From Winogradskyella pelagia (lineage in GTDB: Bacteria > Bacteroidota > Bacteroidia > Flavobacteriales > Flavobacteriaceae), in NCBI RefSeq assembly GCF_017581965.1, contig NZ_JAGEVF010000009.1, positions 1 to 64,000 of the forward strand: a stretch of 64,000 nucleotides of DNA. The letters run 5' to 3'. A model generated the notes under the pieces. It was not told where the DNA came from, ran no database searches, and saw only the letters and a program-made list of their open reading frames with translations. A program made the translations under genes and the position numbers. The first letter of the stretch is position 1. Every line of letters begins with the position of its first letter. Positions 55,271 through 64,000 of this stretch are shown piece by piece.

Positions 55271-56230
55271 TTAAAACTGATTTATAATCATTGTAGCAAT
55301 CCTTAATGCTTCCGTGCCATCATGCAAAGTTACAATTGGCTTAGTGTTATTTTTGATGGCGTCTGCGAAGGTTTCAAGCTCATCTAATATAGCATTGTTG
55401 TTTTCTACATTCGGATTATCGAAGTAGATTTGTTTTTTAACGCCTTCGGCATTTTGAAGAATCATGTCAAAATCACCGGGATTTTTAGGAGCGTCTTTCA
55501 TTTTTACAACTTCGCACTTCTTTTCTAGAAAATCAACCGAGATGTAGGCATCTTTTTGGAAAAATCTTGTCTTGCGCATATTTTTAAGTGATATGCGGCT
55601 TGCGGTTAAATTGGCAACACACCCATTTTTAAATTCTAGTCGAGCATTAGCAATATCTGGTGTTTCACTTACAACCGAAACTCCACTCGCTGAAATATGT
55701 TTAACTGGTGAATTGACTACACTTAATATAATATCAATATCGTGTATCATTAAATCGAGAACCACAGGTACGTCTGTCCCTCTTGGGTTAAACTCTGCAA
55801 GGCGATGCGTTTCAATAAACATAGGATTTTCTATCTTATCTCTCACCGCAATAAACGCAGGGTTGAAACGCTCTACATGACCTACTTGGCCTTTTACACC
55901 ATGTTCTGCAACGAGGGTTCTTATCGTTTCAGCTTCCTCAACGGTATTGGTTATCGGTTTCTCAATAAAAATATGTTTTCCCTTATTTATTGCCAGTTTG
56001 GCACATTCATAATGAGAAAGGGTTGGTGTTACAATGTCAACAACATCAACCGCATCTATTAATTCATCAATTGTTTTAAAGTATCTATATCCAAATTCTT
56101 CAACAATACGATTTGCATTCTCTTCATCAGCATCATAGAATCCAACGAGTTCGTATTTATCAGATTCATTGAGTAATCTCAGATGAATTTTACCGAGGTG
56201 ACCAGCACCCAAAACACCAGCTTTTAGCAT
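55271..56230 (-). CDS. Gfo/Idh/MocA family oxidoreductase
   Basis: A 319-residue NAD(P)-dependent enzyme. The N-terminal Rossmann part has GVLGAGHLGKIHLRLL and the conserved EKPITNTVEEAETI at about 94-107. The C-terminal part starts with GQVGHVERFNPAF near 118-130 and has LMIHDIDIILSVV, where the catalytic-type Lys/His set of the family would lie. The substrate is unknown; sugar or inositol derivatives are common for the family. It diverges from pcm across about 250 bp in which I see no other feature. Confidence 0.9.
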   Translation of the reverse strand: MLKAGVLGAGHLGKIHLRLLNESDKYELVGFYDADEENANRIVEEFGYRYFKTIDELIDAVDVVDIVTPTLSHYECAKLAINKGKHIFIEKPITNTVEEAETIRTLVAEHGVKGQVGHVERFNPAFIAVRDKIENPMFIETHRLAEFNPRGTDVPVVLDLMIHDIDIILSVVNSPVKHISASGVSVVSETPDIANARLEFKNGCVANLTASRISLKNMRKTRFFQKDAYISVDFLEKKCEVVKMKDAPKNPGDFDMILQNAEGVKKQIYFDNPNVENNNAILDELETFADAIKNNTKPIVTLHDGTEALRIATMIINQF

Positions 56231-56477
56231 GTTTTAAGTTTTTCACAAAAATAATTGATTTGCCTTTAAAATATGATAAAGTAATGATAAAAAACTACGA
56301 ATTCCTTAACGACCAATTGATTGGTTTGGTATAGATTTTTTGGATGAGCACTTTATTGTCAAACAAATAAAAAGAAATTTTAATTAATGATTGTTTAGGA
56401 TTAAAATAGGGCAATTTAAATATGCCAGAATCAATTGTTTTTTGGTCTACTTTAAAGTAAATTCGTGCAATTAAATT

Positions 56478-57125
56478 ATGGTTTTGAAAGATACATTTAA
56501 GCATAAAGGAATGCGTCAGCAACTCGTTCATACTGTTTGTAGTAAGGGGATAAAAAATCAGCAGGTTTTAGATGCTATCGGAAAAATTCCTAGACATTTA
56601 TTTATGGACAGTGGTTTCATTGACCATGCTTACGTCGATAAAGCATTTCCGATTGGTGCCGATCAAACCATTTCACAACCCTACACAGTTGCATTTCAAA
56701 CCGAACTATTAGACATAAAAGAGGGTGATAAAGTATTGGAAATAGGTACAGGGAGTGGATATCAAACCGCAGTTCTTCTTGAGCTAGGTGCTAAAGTTTA
56801 TAGTGTTGAGCGACAAAAAGAGCTATTTAAAAAGACCTCTAAGTTTTTACCAAAAATCGGGTATTCAGCCAAGAAGCTTATTTTTGGTGATGGTTATAAG
56901 GGGTTACCAGAGGAGGCACCATTTGACGCTATTATAGTTACTGCAGGTGCGCCATTTGTGCCAAAACCTCTGTTAAGTCAATTGAAAGTTGGAGGAAGGC
57001 TAGTTATACCAGTTGGTGACGAGGTTCAAACCATGACTTTATTCATAAGAAAAGACGACAAGGAATTTGAAAAACATGAATTTGGTGAATTTCGTTTTGT
57101 CCCACTTCTAGAAGATAAAAATTAG
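56478..57125 (+). CDS. pcm: protein-L-isoaspartate O-methyltransferase
   Basis: A 215-residue SAM methyltransferase that starts the repair of isoaspartyl residues. GADQTISQPYTVAFQTELL is at about 54-72 (the conserved I-S-Q-P-Y region), and SAM motif I VLEIGTGSGYQTAVL is at about 80-94. DAIIVTAGAPFVPKPLLSQLKVGGRLVIPVG near 155-185 completes the fold. It overlaps the convergent CocE gene stop by 4 nt. Confidence 0.95.
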   Translation: MVLKDTFKHKGMRQQLVHTVCSKGIKNQQVLDAIGKIPRHLFMDSGFIDHAYVDKAFPIGADQTISQPYTVAFQTELLDIKEGDKVLEIGTGSGYQTAVLLELGAKVYSVERQKELFKKTSKFLPKIGYSAKKLIFGDGYKGLPEEAPFDAIIVTAGAPFVPKPLLSQLKVGGRLVIPVGDEVQTMTLFIRKDDKEFEKHEFGEFRFVPLLEDKN

Positions 57126-58966
57126 TTCGTGGCTTTTAAAAATTCTGATTTACCGCCTACTACAGGTAAAGTTAATTTTGTTTTATCTAATTGAATTGTC
57201 AGTTCAGTCCCTGGCTTTGGGTGCAAGGTAAACTCTTTATCACTAGAAAAAATCATAAGACCAATTTGCTGACCTGCCTTTACAACCTGATCATCAGGTT
57301 GCAGCTCGAAATTTACTGTGTATAATTTACCTGGTTCTAAATCCTCTTCATCAGTTAAAGATTTATAATTCTTAGGGTCGGCCCAACCGCGTGTAATAAT
57401 ATTGTTCGTAATTCTAATATTTTTACCTTCTTCCCATGGCAATGCTACTAACCAAACTGAAAGATTAGCTGCAGGCTTACTACTAGCAAGTGTTATGCTT
57501 ACTTTTGGAATACCAGAAATATGAACATCTTGTTTTAGCTCTGACGTTAAATACAATAAGCGATGAACTGATTCTTCAGATGTAGCGAGGTCTTTTCCAG
57601 AAAAAGACACATCGTCAATTAAGGTTTCTCGAGATCGTTTTCTATTCTGTTTTGTTGTTAATGCACCTATCTTGTTACCACCATCATTTAAAAATAACTC
57701 AACTGGTTCCGCTTTAGGGTTAGGATAATCTGCATAAGCTGTTGGCTGCCCCATATCATCATATTCCCTAACGATATAAGCTTTGTTGTCTTCATTCTCA
57801 ATTCCATTTTCCACTCCGTGTAAAAATCGTGTAAACCATTTATTCATCATAGATAATGGAGGAGGCCCACCATGACCAAACTGATGATAATAAATCATAG
57901 TCGGCAAACCTTTTTCTCTTGCAGCATTATAAATGCGGTAGCTGTGTTCTGGCATTACATTCCAATCATTAAAGCCATGGGACATCAAAAGGGCTGCTTT
58001 CATATTGTCCATTTGATTGAGATAGTCACGACCTGCCCAGAAATCGTTATAATCTCCAGTTTCCCTATCCATGCCATTTTTCATTTCAGTATCTCTTACA
58101 GTTTTATTATTGTAAGGACGATTAGCCTCCTCACCGCTATGCACAAAATCATAGAGCACGTCGATATCTTCACCTAAATAACCACCAGGAGAGCGGACAA
58201 GTCCATTTGATCTATAATAGTGATAGTAGGATGTGTTTGGAGCTATGGGAATAATAGCTTCTAAACCTTCGACACCGGTAGTTGCTGCTGCAAGTGGAAT
58301 AGTGCCGTTATAAGAGGTACCTGTCATCCCAACCTTTCCTGTTGACCAATAGGCTTTTACTTCATCGCCACCATTTCGTTCTGTATATCCTTTAGCACGT
58401 CCACAAAGCCAATCGATGACAAACTTTGGTGCCATGGATTCATTTTTACCTCCAATAGTTGGTGCACCGTCGGATAATCCTGTACCTGGTGAAGATGAAT
58501 GTACCACTATATAGCCTCTTGGCACCCATTTTTTAATGTGGGAATTAGATATGACAGGTCGCTTTCCACGACGCTTAACTTCTGGATGTACACGTTCTGG
58601 TCCAATCTCACCAAGTTCGTGCTCTACATTCCACATAACGCCAGGCAAATCACCGGCAACGCCAGCAAAATAAGGACTTGAGACATAGACTATAGGTAGT
58701 TTTAAACCATAGGTTTCTGTTTGAGAAGGTCTGGTTACCGATACATGCATGCGGTCTAACTCATTATCGCCATCTGTATCAAAATCAGTTTCTACCCATA
58801 AATCATGGCGTAACCAGGTTTTAGGGTTGTTAAATTCTTCAACGATTTGTGCTTCTCCATCTCTGAAAATGGGTTTTATCTTATCTCCGTTATTTTGGGC
58901 TATGCAGTTAAGTGTTACTAGTAGTATTAAAGTAAATAAACGGATGGATTTAAGTTGAAATATCAT
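57122..58966 (-). CDS. CocE/NonD family serine hydrolase (X-Pro dipeptidyl-peptidase-like)
   Basis: A 614-residue secreted hydrolase. A signal peptide (about 1-23) is followed by an alpha/beta-hydrolase domain with the nucleophile Ser218 in GMTGTSYNG (G-x-S-Y-x-G type), an Asp expected in the VRD/DYNDFW region and a His in HQFGHGGP near 370. A galactose-binding-like beta-sandwich (about 440-600) closes the protein. Such enzymes remove X-Pro dipeptides or hydrolyse esters and acyl chains; X-Pro dipeptidyl-peptidase is the best guess, as the architecture matches. The next genes encode unrelated envelope proteins. Confidence 0.86.
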   Translation of the reverse strand: MIFQLKSIRLFTLILLVTLNCIAQNNGDKIKPIFRDGEAQIVEEFNNPKTWLRHDLWVETDFDTDGDNELDRMHVSVTRPSQTETYGLKLPIVYVSSPYFAGVAGDLPGVMWNVEHELGEIGPERVHPEVKRRGKRPVISNSHIKKWVPRGYIVVHSSSPGTGLSDGAPTIGGKNESMAPKFVIDWLCGRAKGYTERNGGDEVKAYWSTGKVGMTGTSYNGTIPLAAATTGVEGLEAIIPIAPNTSYYHYYRSNGLVRSPGGYLGEDIDVLYDFVHSGEEANRPYNNKTVRDTEMKNGMDRETGDYNDFWAGRDYLNQMDNMKAALLMSHGFNDWNVMPEHSYRIYNAAREKGLPTMIYYHQFGHGGPPPLSMMNKWFTRFLHGVENGIENEDNKAYIVREYDDMGQPTAYADYPNPKAEPVELFLNDGGNKIGALTTKQNRKRSRETLIDDVSFSGKDLATSEESVHRLLYLTSELKQDVHISGIPKVSITLASSKPAANLSVWLVALPWEEGKNIRITNNIITRGWADPKNYKSLTDEEDLEPGKLYTVNFELQPDDQVVKAGQQIGLMIFSSDKEFTLHPKPGTELTIQLDKTKLTLPVVGGKSEFLKATN

Positions 58967-59024
58967 GTATGTGGTGAGTTTTAAAGACTAAAATTATGAA
59001 TTAGTATTTTATGATTTTTATGTG

Positions 59025-59558
59025 TTAAGATTTATTTGGCAAATATTTCTCTGGAATAGGATGTGCCTCAGACTCTTGCATCCAGTAAATATTTACAATC
59101 CACCAGCGTTTGCCGTCATTTAATAATTGAATACTATTAATGCCTCTCATAAAAGGTTTTTCATCGGATTTATTGCGGTAGGATTCATAGGTGCTAAAAA
59201 CATGCGCTATGTTTCCAAAAGTATCTGTAATTCTATGGATTTCAACCTCATGAAATCCATTGTCTACGAGCCATTTACCTGAAGTTTCAATATAGGTATC
59301 TGCAGTTATGTATCTGGCTATAATTTCACCATCTTTATTCTTTCCAGAGGGAATAAGTTTAGCATTTTTTCTAAATAAGTACTTAAATAATTCCCAATCG
59401 CGCTTTTCGCCTTTATCACCTGAGATAACGGCATATAGCGTATTAATAGTACTATCTAAAGTAGCAACTTTAATTTCATAAGATTTCTGATCCAGGGAAT
59501 CTTGCGCATTTGTAACTACTGAAAAAAAAAGCAATAGTAAGACTAGATGTTTTGTCAT
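59025..59558 (-). CDS. NTF2-like (DUF4440-type) secreted protein
   Basis: A 177-residue protein with a signal peptide (1-18, ending NAQ). The rest is one cone-shaped NTF2-like domain: an N-terminal helix with TLYAVISGDKGEKRDWELFKYLF, then NAKLIP, then strands such as VEIHRITDTFGNIAHVFSTYES and a last strand pair ending WWIVNIYWMQES. The motif set fits DUF4440-type or SnoaL-like proteins. It is probably periplasmic with no known ligand. It lies 9 bp after the DUF5686 gene stop and is probably co-transcribed with it. Confidence 0.8.
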   Translation of the reverse strand: MTKHLVLLLLFFSVVTNAQDSLDQKSYEIKVATLDSTINTLYAVISGDKGEKRDWELFKYLFRKNAKLIPSGKNKDGEIIARYITADTYIETSGKWLVDNGFHEVEIHRITDTFGNIAHVFSTYESYRNKSDEKPFMRGINSIQLLNDGKRWWIVNIYWMQESEAHPIPEKYLPNKS

Positions 59559-59567
59559 TTTATTTTT

Positions 59568-62030
59568 TTAAAAGAATTTTAAACCAAAAATAAGAGCATC
59601 ACTTATAAAACCACTTTGGTAGGACCTAATATAATCAAAACGCATGAAACGCCATTTGCCCCATCCTATATTGTCAATGCCAACTGTAAATTCCCTATAT
59701 GGTTTTATGTCTGGCGTGCTCAATTGGTGCGCTCCTAAAATGAGGTTAAAATTGAGTTTGTTCAAACCTGGTATCTTACTTAAGATAAAACCGTTGAAAT
59801 CATGCTCTGCATGAAATTCTAAATAGGAGTCATTTGTGCTAAAGTCGTAATAACCAAGATTATTAAATACATCAGTGTAATCCCCTTTGCGACTTACATT
59901 AATCTGGTTGCCATTAAAATGTTGGAAATCAATAAATGCAATGTCACGTGCACTAAAAAATTTACCAGACCTTAAATTATAACCAAACTGTCCTTTATCT
60001 GCAATAGAGAAGGATTGATATACGCGTACTTTGATTTGATCAAAATCATAATCTGAAACCGTAGCTCCAAAACCTTTTTCATAGCCTATTACAAGTGTTG
60101 GATAACTCTCGTTAGGGATATTTATTTTGCTGTCGGGATAGCTTAAATAGTTTTGTCCGAAATTAATCCGAGCATTAACGCTTAACTTTAAGATATTATG
60201 GTTTGTAAATGGAGCCACATCATTCAATTGGTCTAATGGATTATTGCTTAAATAAGATTTACCATCTTGCGGATAAAAGGTTTGGTCCGAAGTGTTAATT
60301 AGGGCCGATCTGCTCTCATAACTTAGGTCTGCAAAGAGTCTCAGACCATTGACCATTTCTTCTGAGTAATTGACTTTAAGGTAACTTAGGTCATAAAGTT
60401 TCAGGTAATTATCCTGAAAAAATAGCGTTGCCAGACTGTTGCCAATTGGTCTAATAGGATTAGTTGGGCTAAACTGTTGCGCCATAACACCACCCGATAA
60501 GCTTAAAAAACGTTTGGTAGTATTATTGAATTTGTAAGTAAGATTTCCCGTAGCTCGCAAGCGCTCATCTGAAAACCCATATTGCAAAGAAGCACTCGCT
60601 CTAAAGTAACGTCTAAACTCATCATAGTTTTTTGTAAAGAAGAGATTGGTTCCTGCCGTGTAACCTTGAACAGTATTAAACTGAAAACCTCTTAAAGGTA
60701 TGTCAAAGCCTAAGCGGTAATTTTTATTGGAATTTTGGTACGTATAGCCCAATATATTATTAAGCTTAAACCTATTGTTTTCACGATCTATGGAATCTAG
60801 ATATGGTTTGGATTCCTTAACGATTTGAATGCTGTCTTTTCTTATGTAATCCGTAAGCTCCTCACTTGTTAGAGGTACTGGCCGTATTTGCTCCCAAAAG
60901 AGAGAGTCTTTTTTATTAGCTTCTGGAGCGAAAGCAACAATTTCTCTGTTAAAATCAGTAGGACTTAAATTAGTATTAATTTGATAATTACTGTAAACAG
61001 CTGTGAATCTGCCATCACCTTTTATACCAAAAAGTGCATATTTAAAATCAATACTTTGAGAGCGTAAAGCCCAAATTCTATCTTTTTCGGAATAAGAAAA
61101 GGTTTGCCGTAGTGAAATTAAATCTGCAGGTGGTATCCTGGCTTGTATGCCAGTGATATCTAATTCTAAGGCGTAAATAGTCCATTGATCTTCAACAATA
61201 TAGATTATACCGGAAAAAACAGGGTCGTTTTCCCGTTTAGGAATTACTTTTATCTTATTGACTAGATTGCCTCTGTCGTCGTAAAATACACCTAACAACT
61301 TATATCTATAGTATGCAAATGCGTTATTAGCAATAGGAGAAACAATAGCATTACCAAATTCTACAGTGTTGTTATAAAAATTGTAATCAACGTCAATAGC
61401 ATTGTTAAAACTAAAACCATTATCATCACCACTAACTTTTGATGCGGTAATTTTTTCCTTGAGTTTATTTGGCTTTAAATACTGAATTTTTGAAATGGTC
61501 TCGGACAAGTAAATAATTCCGCTTCGCGTTGAATCTAATCCTCCTCCCAAATCTCCAACCTCTTGACCAAGGATTTTTTCTGGTGCGTCTTTTATCCGTA
61601 TTAATCCTCTAGAATAGAAATTAGCCTTGTAATTTTCAATAATTTCCAGGTTTTCCTTTCGCTTGGCGATGGTTTGCCTTATAATTTTGTTGGCTGGGTT
61701 GTCCTCTGTACTTACAAGAACTTCATCAAGGGACACGCTTTCTTCCTGTAAAATAATATTCAATTGGTAGGGGAACTCATTAATAACTACAGTCTTTTTA
61801 ACGGTTTTAAATCCCAAATATGTAAAAATAATAGTGTATTTACCCGTTTCTGTCACTGAGAGTTCATATTGGCCGTTGTCATTGCTGGTTGTGCCTTTAT
61901 AGGTGTTTTCGATAAGAATATTTACAAAAGGAAGTGGTTGTTTATTTTGGTCGGAGATAGTACCAACGACCTGGGCAGTGACCATAGTGCTAAAAGCAAA
62001 AAAGTACAACTGTATTAATAATTTAGGCAT
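59568..62030 (-). CDS. DUF5686 outer-membrane protein with carboxypeptidase-like domain
   Basis: An 820-residue outer-membrane protein. A signal peptide (1-19, ending TAQ) is followed by a carboxypeptidase regulatory-like domain (about 20-108: VVGTISDQNKQPLPFVNILIENTYKGT), then a region characteristic of DUF5686 (about 115-400: NPANKIIRQTIAKRKEN, SIDFKYALFGIKGDGRF), and a long beta-barrel (about 430-820) with strands ending in aromatic residues and a final Phe. There is no plug domain, so it is not a TonB receptor. The function is unknown; a surface-exposed anchor or export partner is a guess. Confidence 0.88.
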   Translation of the reverse strand: MPKLLIQLYFFAFSTMVTAQVVGTISDQNKQPLPFVNILIENTYKGTTSNDNGQYELSVTETGKYTIIFTYLGFKTVKKTVVINEFPYQLNIILQEESVSLDEVLVSTEDNPANKIIRQTIAKRKENLEIIENYKANFYSRGLIRIKDAPEKILGQEVGDLGGGLDSTRSGIIYLSETISKIQYLKPNKLKEKITASKVSGDDNGFSFNNAIDVDYNFYNNTVEFGNAIVSPIANNAFAYYRYKLLGVFYDDRGNLVNKIKVIPKRENDPVFSGIIYIVEDQWTIYALELDITGIQARIPPADLISLRQTFSYSEKDRIWALRSQSIDFKYALFGIKGDGRFTAVYSNYQINTNLSPTDFNREIVAFAPEANKKDSLFWEQIRPVPLTSEELTDYIRKDSIQIVKESKPYLDSIDRENNRFKLNNILGYTYQNSNKNYRLGFDIPLRGFQFNTVQGYTAGTNLFFTKNYDEFRRYFRASASLQYGFSDERLRATGNLTYKFNNTTKRFLSLSGGVMAQQFSPTNPIRPIGNSLATLFFQDNYLKLYDLSYLKVNYSEEMVNGLRLFADLSYESRSALINTSDQTFYPQDGKSYLSNNPLDQLNDVAPFTNHNILKLSVNARINFGQNYLSYPDSKINIPNESYPTLVIGYEKGFGATVSDYDFDQIKVRVYQSFSIADKGQFGYNLRSGKFFSARDIAFIDFQHFNGNQINVSRKGDYTDVFNNLGYYDFSTNDSYLEFHAEHDFNGFILSKIPGLNKLNFNLILGAHQLSTPDIKPYREFTVGIDNIGWGKWRFMRFDYIRSYQSGFISDALIFGLKFF

Positions 62031-62144
62031 AATTGAAAACGGTAAACTTAATACGAGGACCCTGCGTGTGTCATTAGTACTATGTACTATTTGTTCAAAT
62101 TTACAGTGAACACTGATTTTTATAGGTTAAAAATATCTTGAAAT

Positions 62145-62603
62145 TTAGCGAAAACTTTTTTTAATTCTATCTAGGTTGCGCTTATTGTCTCTGTCTTTTA
62201 TCGTTTCTCGTTTATCGTAGAGCTTTTTACCTTTTGCTAGTGCAATTTGTAGTTTTGCCAATCCCTTTTCATTAATAAACAGTTTTAGTGGGATGATAGC
62301 ATTTCCTTTTATATTGACTTCTTTTTCTAGTTTCTTTAATTCGCGCTTATTAAGTAGAAGTTTGCGCTCTGCTTTGGGCTTGTGGTTATAGTAATTGCCA
62401 TACGAGTATTCCTCAATGGTCATGTTAATTACAAAGAGCTCTCCCTTTTCATTGAATTCGCAAAAACCTTCTGCAATGGAAGCCTTACTTGCTCTGATGG
62501 ATTTTATTTCAGTGCCTGTTAAAACAATTCCAGCGATATACTTATCCAGTATTTCGTATTGAAATTTGGCCTTTTTGTTAAGTATGTTAACCGTTTTCTG
62601 CAT
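62145..62603 (-). CDS. smpB: SsrA-binding protein SmpB
   Basis: A 152-residue protein from ATG 62603, the partner of tmRNA in rescuing stalled ribosomes. I prefer this start over the in-frame TTG at 62612, because that TTG is part of the promoter -7 element. Conserved blocks: LNKKAKFQYEILDKYIAGIVLTGTEIKSIR near the N-terminus, GEL and YNHKPKAERKLLLNKREL in the middle, and the basic C-terminal tail KLYDKRETIKDRD. No tmRNA gene is seen in this window. Confidence 0.95.
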   Translation of the reverse strand: MQKTVNILNKKAKFQYEILDKYIAGIVLTGTEIKSIRASKASIAEGFCEFNEKGELFVINMTIEEYSYGNYYNHKPKAERKLLLNKRELKKLEKEVNIKGNAIIPLKLFINEKGLAKLQIALAKGKKLYDKRETIKDRDNKRNLDRIKKSFR

Positions 62604-62609
62604 GGATGT

Positions 62610-62617
62610 CAAAGATA
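62610..62617 (-). promoter_or_regulatory. promoter -7 element for smpB, start codon very close
   Basis: TATCTTTG on the minus strand matches TAnnTTTG exactly and ends 6 bases before the smpB ATG, so the smpB mRNA is likely to have almost no leader. Confidence 0.5.
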
Positions 62618-62673
62618 AGTAAGTAAGATGGAAGTAAGAAGTACTGTTTTTAAGTTTACTGAAATCAATTAAC

Positions 62674-62681
62674 TAATTTTG
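62674..62681 (+). promoter_or_regulatory. promoter -7 element for the DUF6503 gene
   Basis: TAATTTTG followed by C is an exact TAnnTTTG match 33 bp before ATG 62715. A TTTA 21 bp upstream is a possible weak -33 box. Confidence 0.5.
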
Positions 62682-62714
62682 CGACATAAGCCTTAAAATA
62701 GTACATAATTCATC

Positions 62715-63482
62715 ATGAAATATCTCATAGCTGCAGTTTTCAGCCTTCTGTTATTAAATTGTAAAAATGACAAATCGCAAAAAGATACGAAACCACTCAC
62801 GGCAACTGACATTGTGAATAAGGCAATTGACGTTGCTGGAGGTGATAAATTTAAAAAATCGGTAATCACCTTCAACTTTAGGGACCATCAATATGAAGCT
62901 GAACGTTATGATGGGCTGTATAATTTTTCTAGGCTTAAACTAAGCGATTCAGTTTTCATTTTAGATGTTTTAAATAACAAGGGGTTTGAGCGATTTATTA
63001 ATGAGAAACCTGTTGCGGTTTCCGATTCCATGGCAACAGTTTACACTTCCTCTGTAAATTCGGTACATTATTTTTCTGTTTTACCTTATGGCCTAAATGA
63101 TAAAGCCGTAAAAAAAAGCCAAATCGAACAAGAGATAATTAAAGATAAAATATACTATAAAATAAAAGTTACTTTTAGTGAAAATGGAGGAGGAGAGGAT
63201 TATGAAGATGTGTTTGTCTACTGGATTGATAATAAGAGTTATAAAGTAGATTACCTTGCGTATTCTTATAATGAAGTTGATGGTAGGGGAATGCGTTTTA
63301 GGGAAGCATATAATGAGCGCTATATAGAGGGACTACGATTTGTGGATTATAATAATTACAAAGCTAGTCCAGCAGAAAACTCACTCGCTGAATTAGGGAA
63401 ATTATTTGAAGCTAACAAATTAGAGCTTCTTTCAAAAATTGAATTAAAACAGGTCTCGGTTAGTCTAATCCAAAGACAGTAA
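62715..63482 (+). CDS. DUF6503 family lipoprotein
   Basis: A 255-residue lipoprotein with a lipobox ending at Cys16 (LLLLNCKND) and a charged linker (KDTKPLTATD). The body, IVNKAIDVAGGDKFKKSVITFNFRDHQYE with later FSVLPYGLNDKAV and EDVFVYWIDNKSYKVDYLAYSY, is beta-rich and matches the DUF6503 pattern. The activity is unknown; related folds bind hydrophobic ligands. It lies opposite smpB and converges with the histidine phosphatase gene, overlapping it by 18 nt. Confidence 0.8.
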   Translation: MKYLIAAVFSLLLLNCKNDKSQKDTKPLTATDIVNKAIDVAGGDKFKKSVITFNFRDHQYEAERYDGLYNFSRLKLSDSVFILDVLNNKGFERFINEKPVAVSDSMATVYTSSVNSVHYFSVLPYGLNDKAVKKSQIEQEIIKDKIYYKIKVTFSENGGGEDYEDVFVYWIDNKSYKVDYLAYSYNEVDGRGMRFREAYNERYIEGLRFVDYNNYKASPAENSLAELGKLFEANKLELLSKIELKQVSVSLIQRQ

Positions 63483-64000
63483 AATAGAGTTTACATTATC
63501 TTTGTCTAAATTCACAATGTAGACGTTGCCATAAACGTCTTCAGAAATTTGCTGATACTTTTTGTCTTTTATAAAGCTATTGGATAGCATTGGAGTTGTG
63601 TTGCTGTGACCAACAATTAGAACTGTTTTGCCATTGGTTTTCCTTTTAAAGTCTTCTGGATTAAAGTCTCTAGGGTCATAGAGCGTTACTTCTAAATTGT
63701 TTGCTTTTGCGATTGGAGCTGCTGTTTCCTTTGTTCTAAAATAGTCAGTGGAATAGACCATGTCAAATTCAGCAGCACCAAAGATTTTAGCCCAATTGTT
63801 GGCACGTGCTATTCCAACTTCCGAAAGATGTGGGTTTCTGTTAGACTTGTTTCTTAAATCTTTTTCCGCATGTCTAATTAAATAATACGTCGTAGGTTTT
63901 TGAACGTATGCTTTTTCGTATGGTCCTTCCCAAATCACTTGCTCTATTCGCCATTTGCCATTATCTTTTGATAAGGTCATATAATCTACACCCCAAGTTG
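63465..64000 (-). CDS. histidine phosphatase domain protein, 5' end cut by the window (possible NTF2-like fusion)
   Basis: The visible 178 codons continue beyond the window end. From ATG 63980 the first 27 residues (TLSKDNGKWRIEQVIWEGPYE) look like the last strands of an NTF2-like/DUF4440 domain, and the frame stays open upstream, reading TWGVDY before the window end. Then comes a SixA/phosphoglycerate-mutase-type domain: YLIRHAEKD with the phospho-acceptor His, a STDYFRTKETA motif, and VLIVGHSNTTP with the second His. All expected His/Arg are seen. So this is probably a two-domain protein whose N-terminal half is missing here. The reaction is phosphate removal or transfer; the substrate is unknown. 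Confidence 0.85.
   Translation of the reverse strand, partial: TWGVDYMTLSKDNGKWRIEQVIWEGPYEKAYVQKPTTYYLIRHAEKDLRNKSNRNPHLSEVGIARANNWAKIFGAAEFDMVYSTDYFRTKETAAPIAKANNLEVTLYDPRDFNPEDFKRKTNGKTVLIVGHSNTTPMLSNSFIKDKKYQQISEDVYGNVYIVNLDKDNVNSILLSLD

Noticed and set aside
56295..56531. A 78-residue frame (minus) between the Gfo/Idh and pcm genes
   Set aside because: It overlaps the pcm start region, has no recognisable domain and has the composition of AT-rich intergenic DNA.

Overview
The window is a chromosomal segment of a marine-type member of the Flavobacteriaceae (Bacteroidota). The evidence is the low GC content, T9SS type A sorting domains, a TonB receptor with a carboxypeptidase-like N-terminus, flavobacterial DUF families (DUF6095, DUF4249, DUF4835, DUF6913, DUF6503, DUF5686), an unusually long GAPDH, promoter elements of the form TAnnTTTG, and the order dapA-bamD-rpoZ-coaBC-DUF4835-recN. 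The genus cannot be fixed from sequence reading alone; a relative of Winogradskyella, Psychroserpens or Formosa is plausible. I see no prophage, insertion sequence, CRISPR array or tRNA gene.

Layout. 1-90: the 3' end of a 5S rRNA gene and the rrn terminator. 106-4393 (minus): DUF6095, murQ, and a DUF4249 lipoprotein with a TonB-dependent receptor. 4394-5163: the only long gene-free interval; its minus strand carries a candidate structured RNA of about 415 nt that I cannot assign to a known family. 5164-6312 (minus): rplS and trmD. 6366-11850: small envelope proteins, long GAPDH and a HtrA/DegP protease. 11998-16028 (plus): dapF, an acetyltransferase, mltG, a DUF2279 protein and a lysozyme-fold protein, so largely peptidoglycan metabolism. 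16025-18679 (minus): RsmI-like methylase, low-molecular-weight phosphatase and dnaA. 18875-22342: thioesterase, YigZ, EamA transporter, HAD phosphatase and ribD, followed by a decayed LEA-type-2 lipoprotein gene.

22864-27171 (plus): acetyltransferase, prmC, ligA and an orphan multi-pass membrane protein. 27190-28863 (minus): a 5'-nucleotidase split into two adjacent genes. 28940-36317 (plus): DUF6913, dapA, bamD, rpoZ, coaBC, DUF4835, recN and fabI, a run of housekeeping genes. 36512-44040 (plus): a secreted-protein island with one fibronectin-III/T9SS protein and three tandem FG-GAP/ASPIC-UnbV/T9SS paralogues, each followed by a terminator-like hairpin. 44117-49033 (plus): glycosyltransferase, YbbR-like protein, coaE and a two-component pair. 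49088-56230 (minus): miaA, a voltage-gated-type channel with a zinc ribbon, an exonuclease/GIY-YIG fusion whose natural start appears to be ATT, YggS, DUF1015, hydroxyacyl-CoA dehydrogenase and a Gfo/Idh/MocA oxidoreductase. 56478-64000: pcm, a CocE-type hydrolase, an NTF2-like protein, a DUF5686 outer-membrane protein, smpB, a DUF6503 lipoprotein and a histidine phosphatase running off the window edge.

Most of the window is ordinary flavobacterial core genome. The places most worth a second look are the structured RNA region at 4512-4927, the pseudogene with three in-frame TGA codons at 22364-22798, the ATT start at 52242, and the triplicated FG-GAP secreted proteins with a shared near-identical DNA patch.
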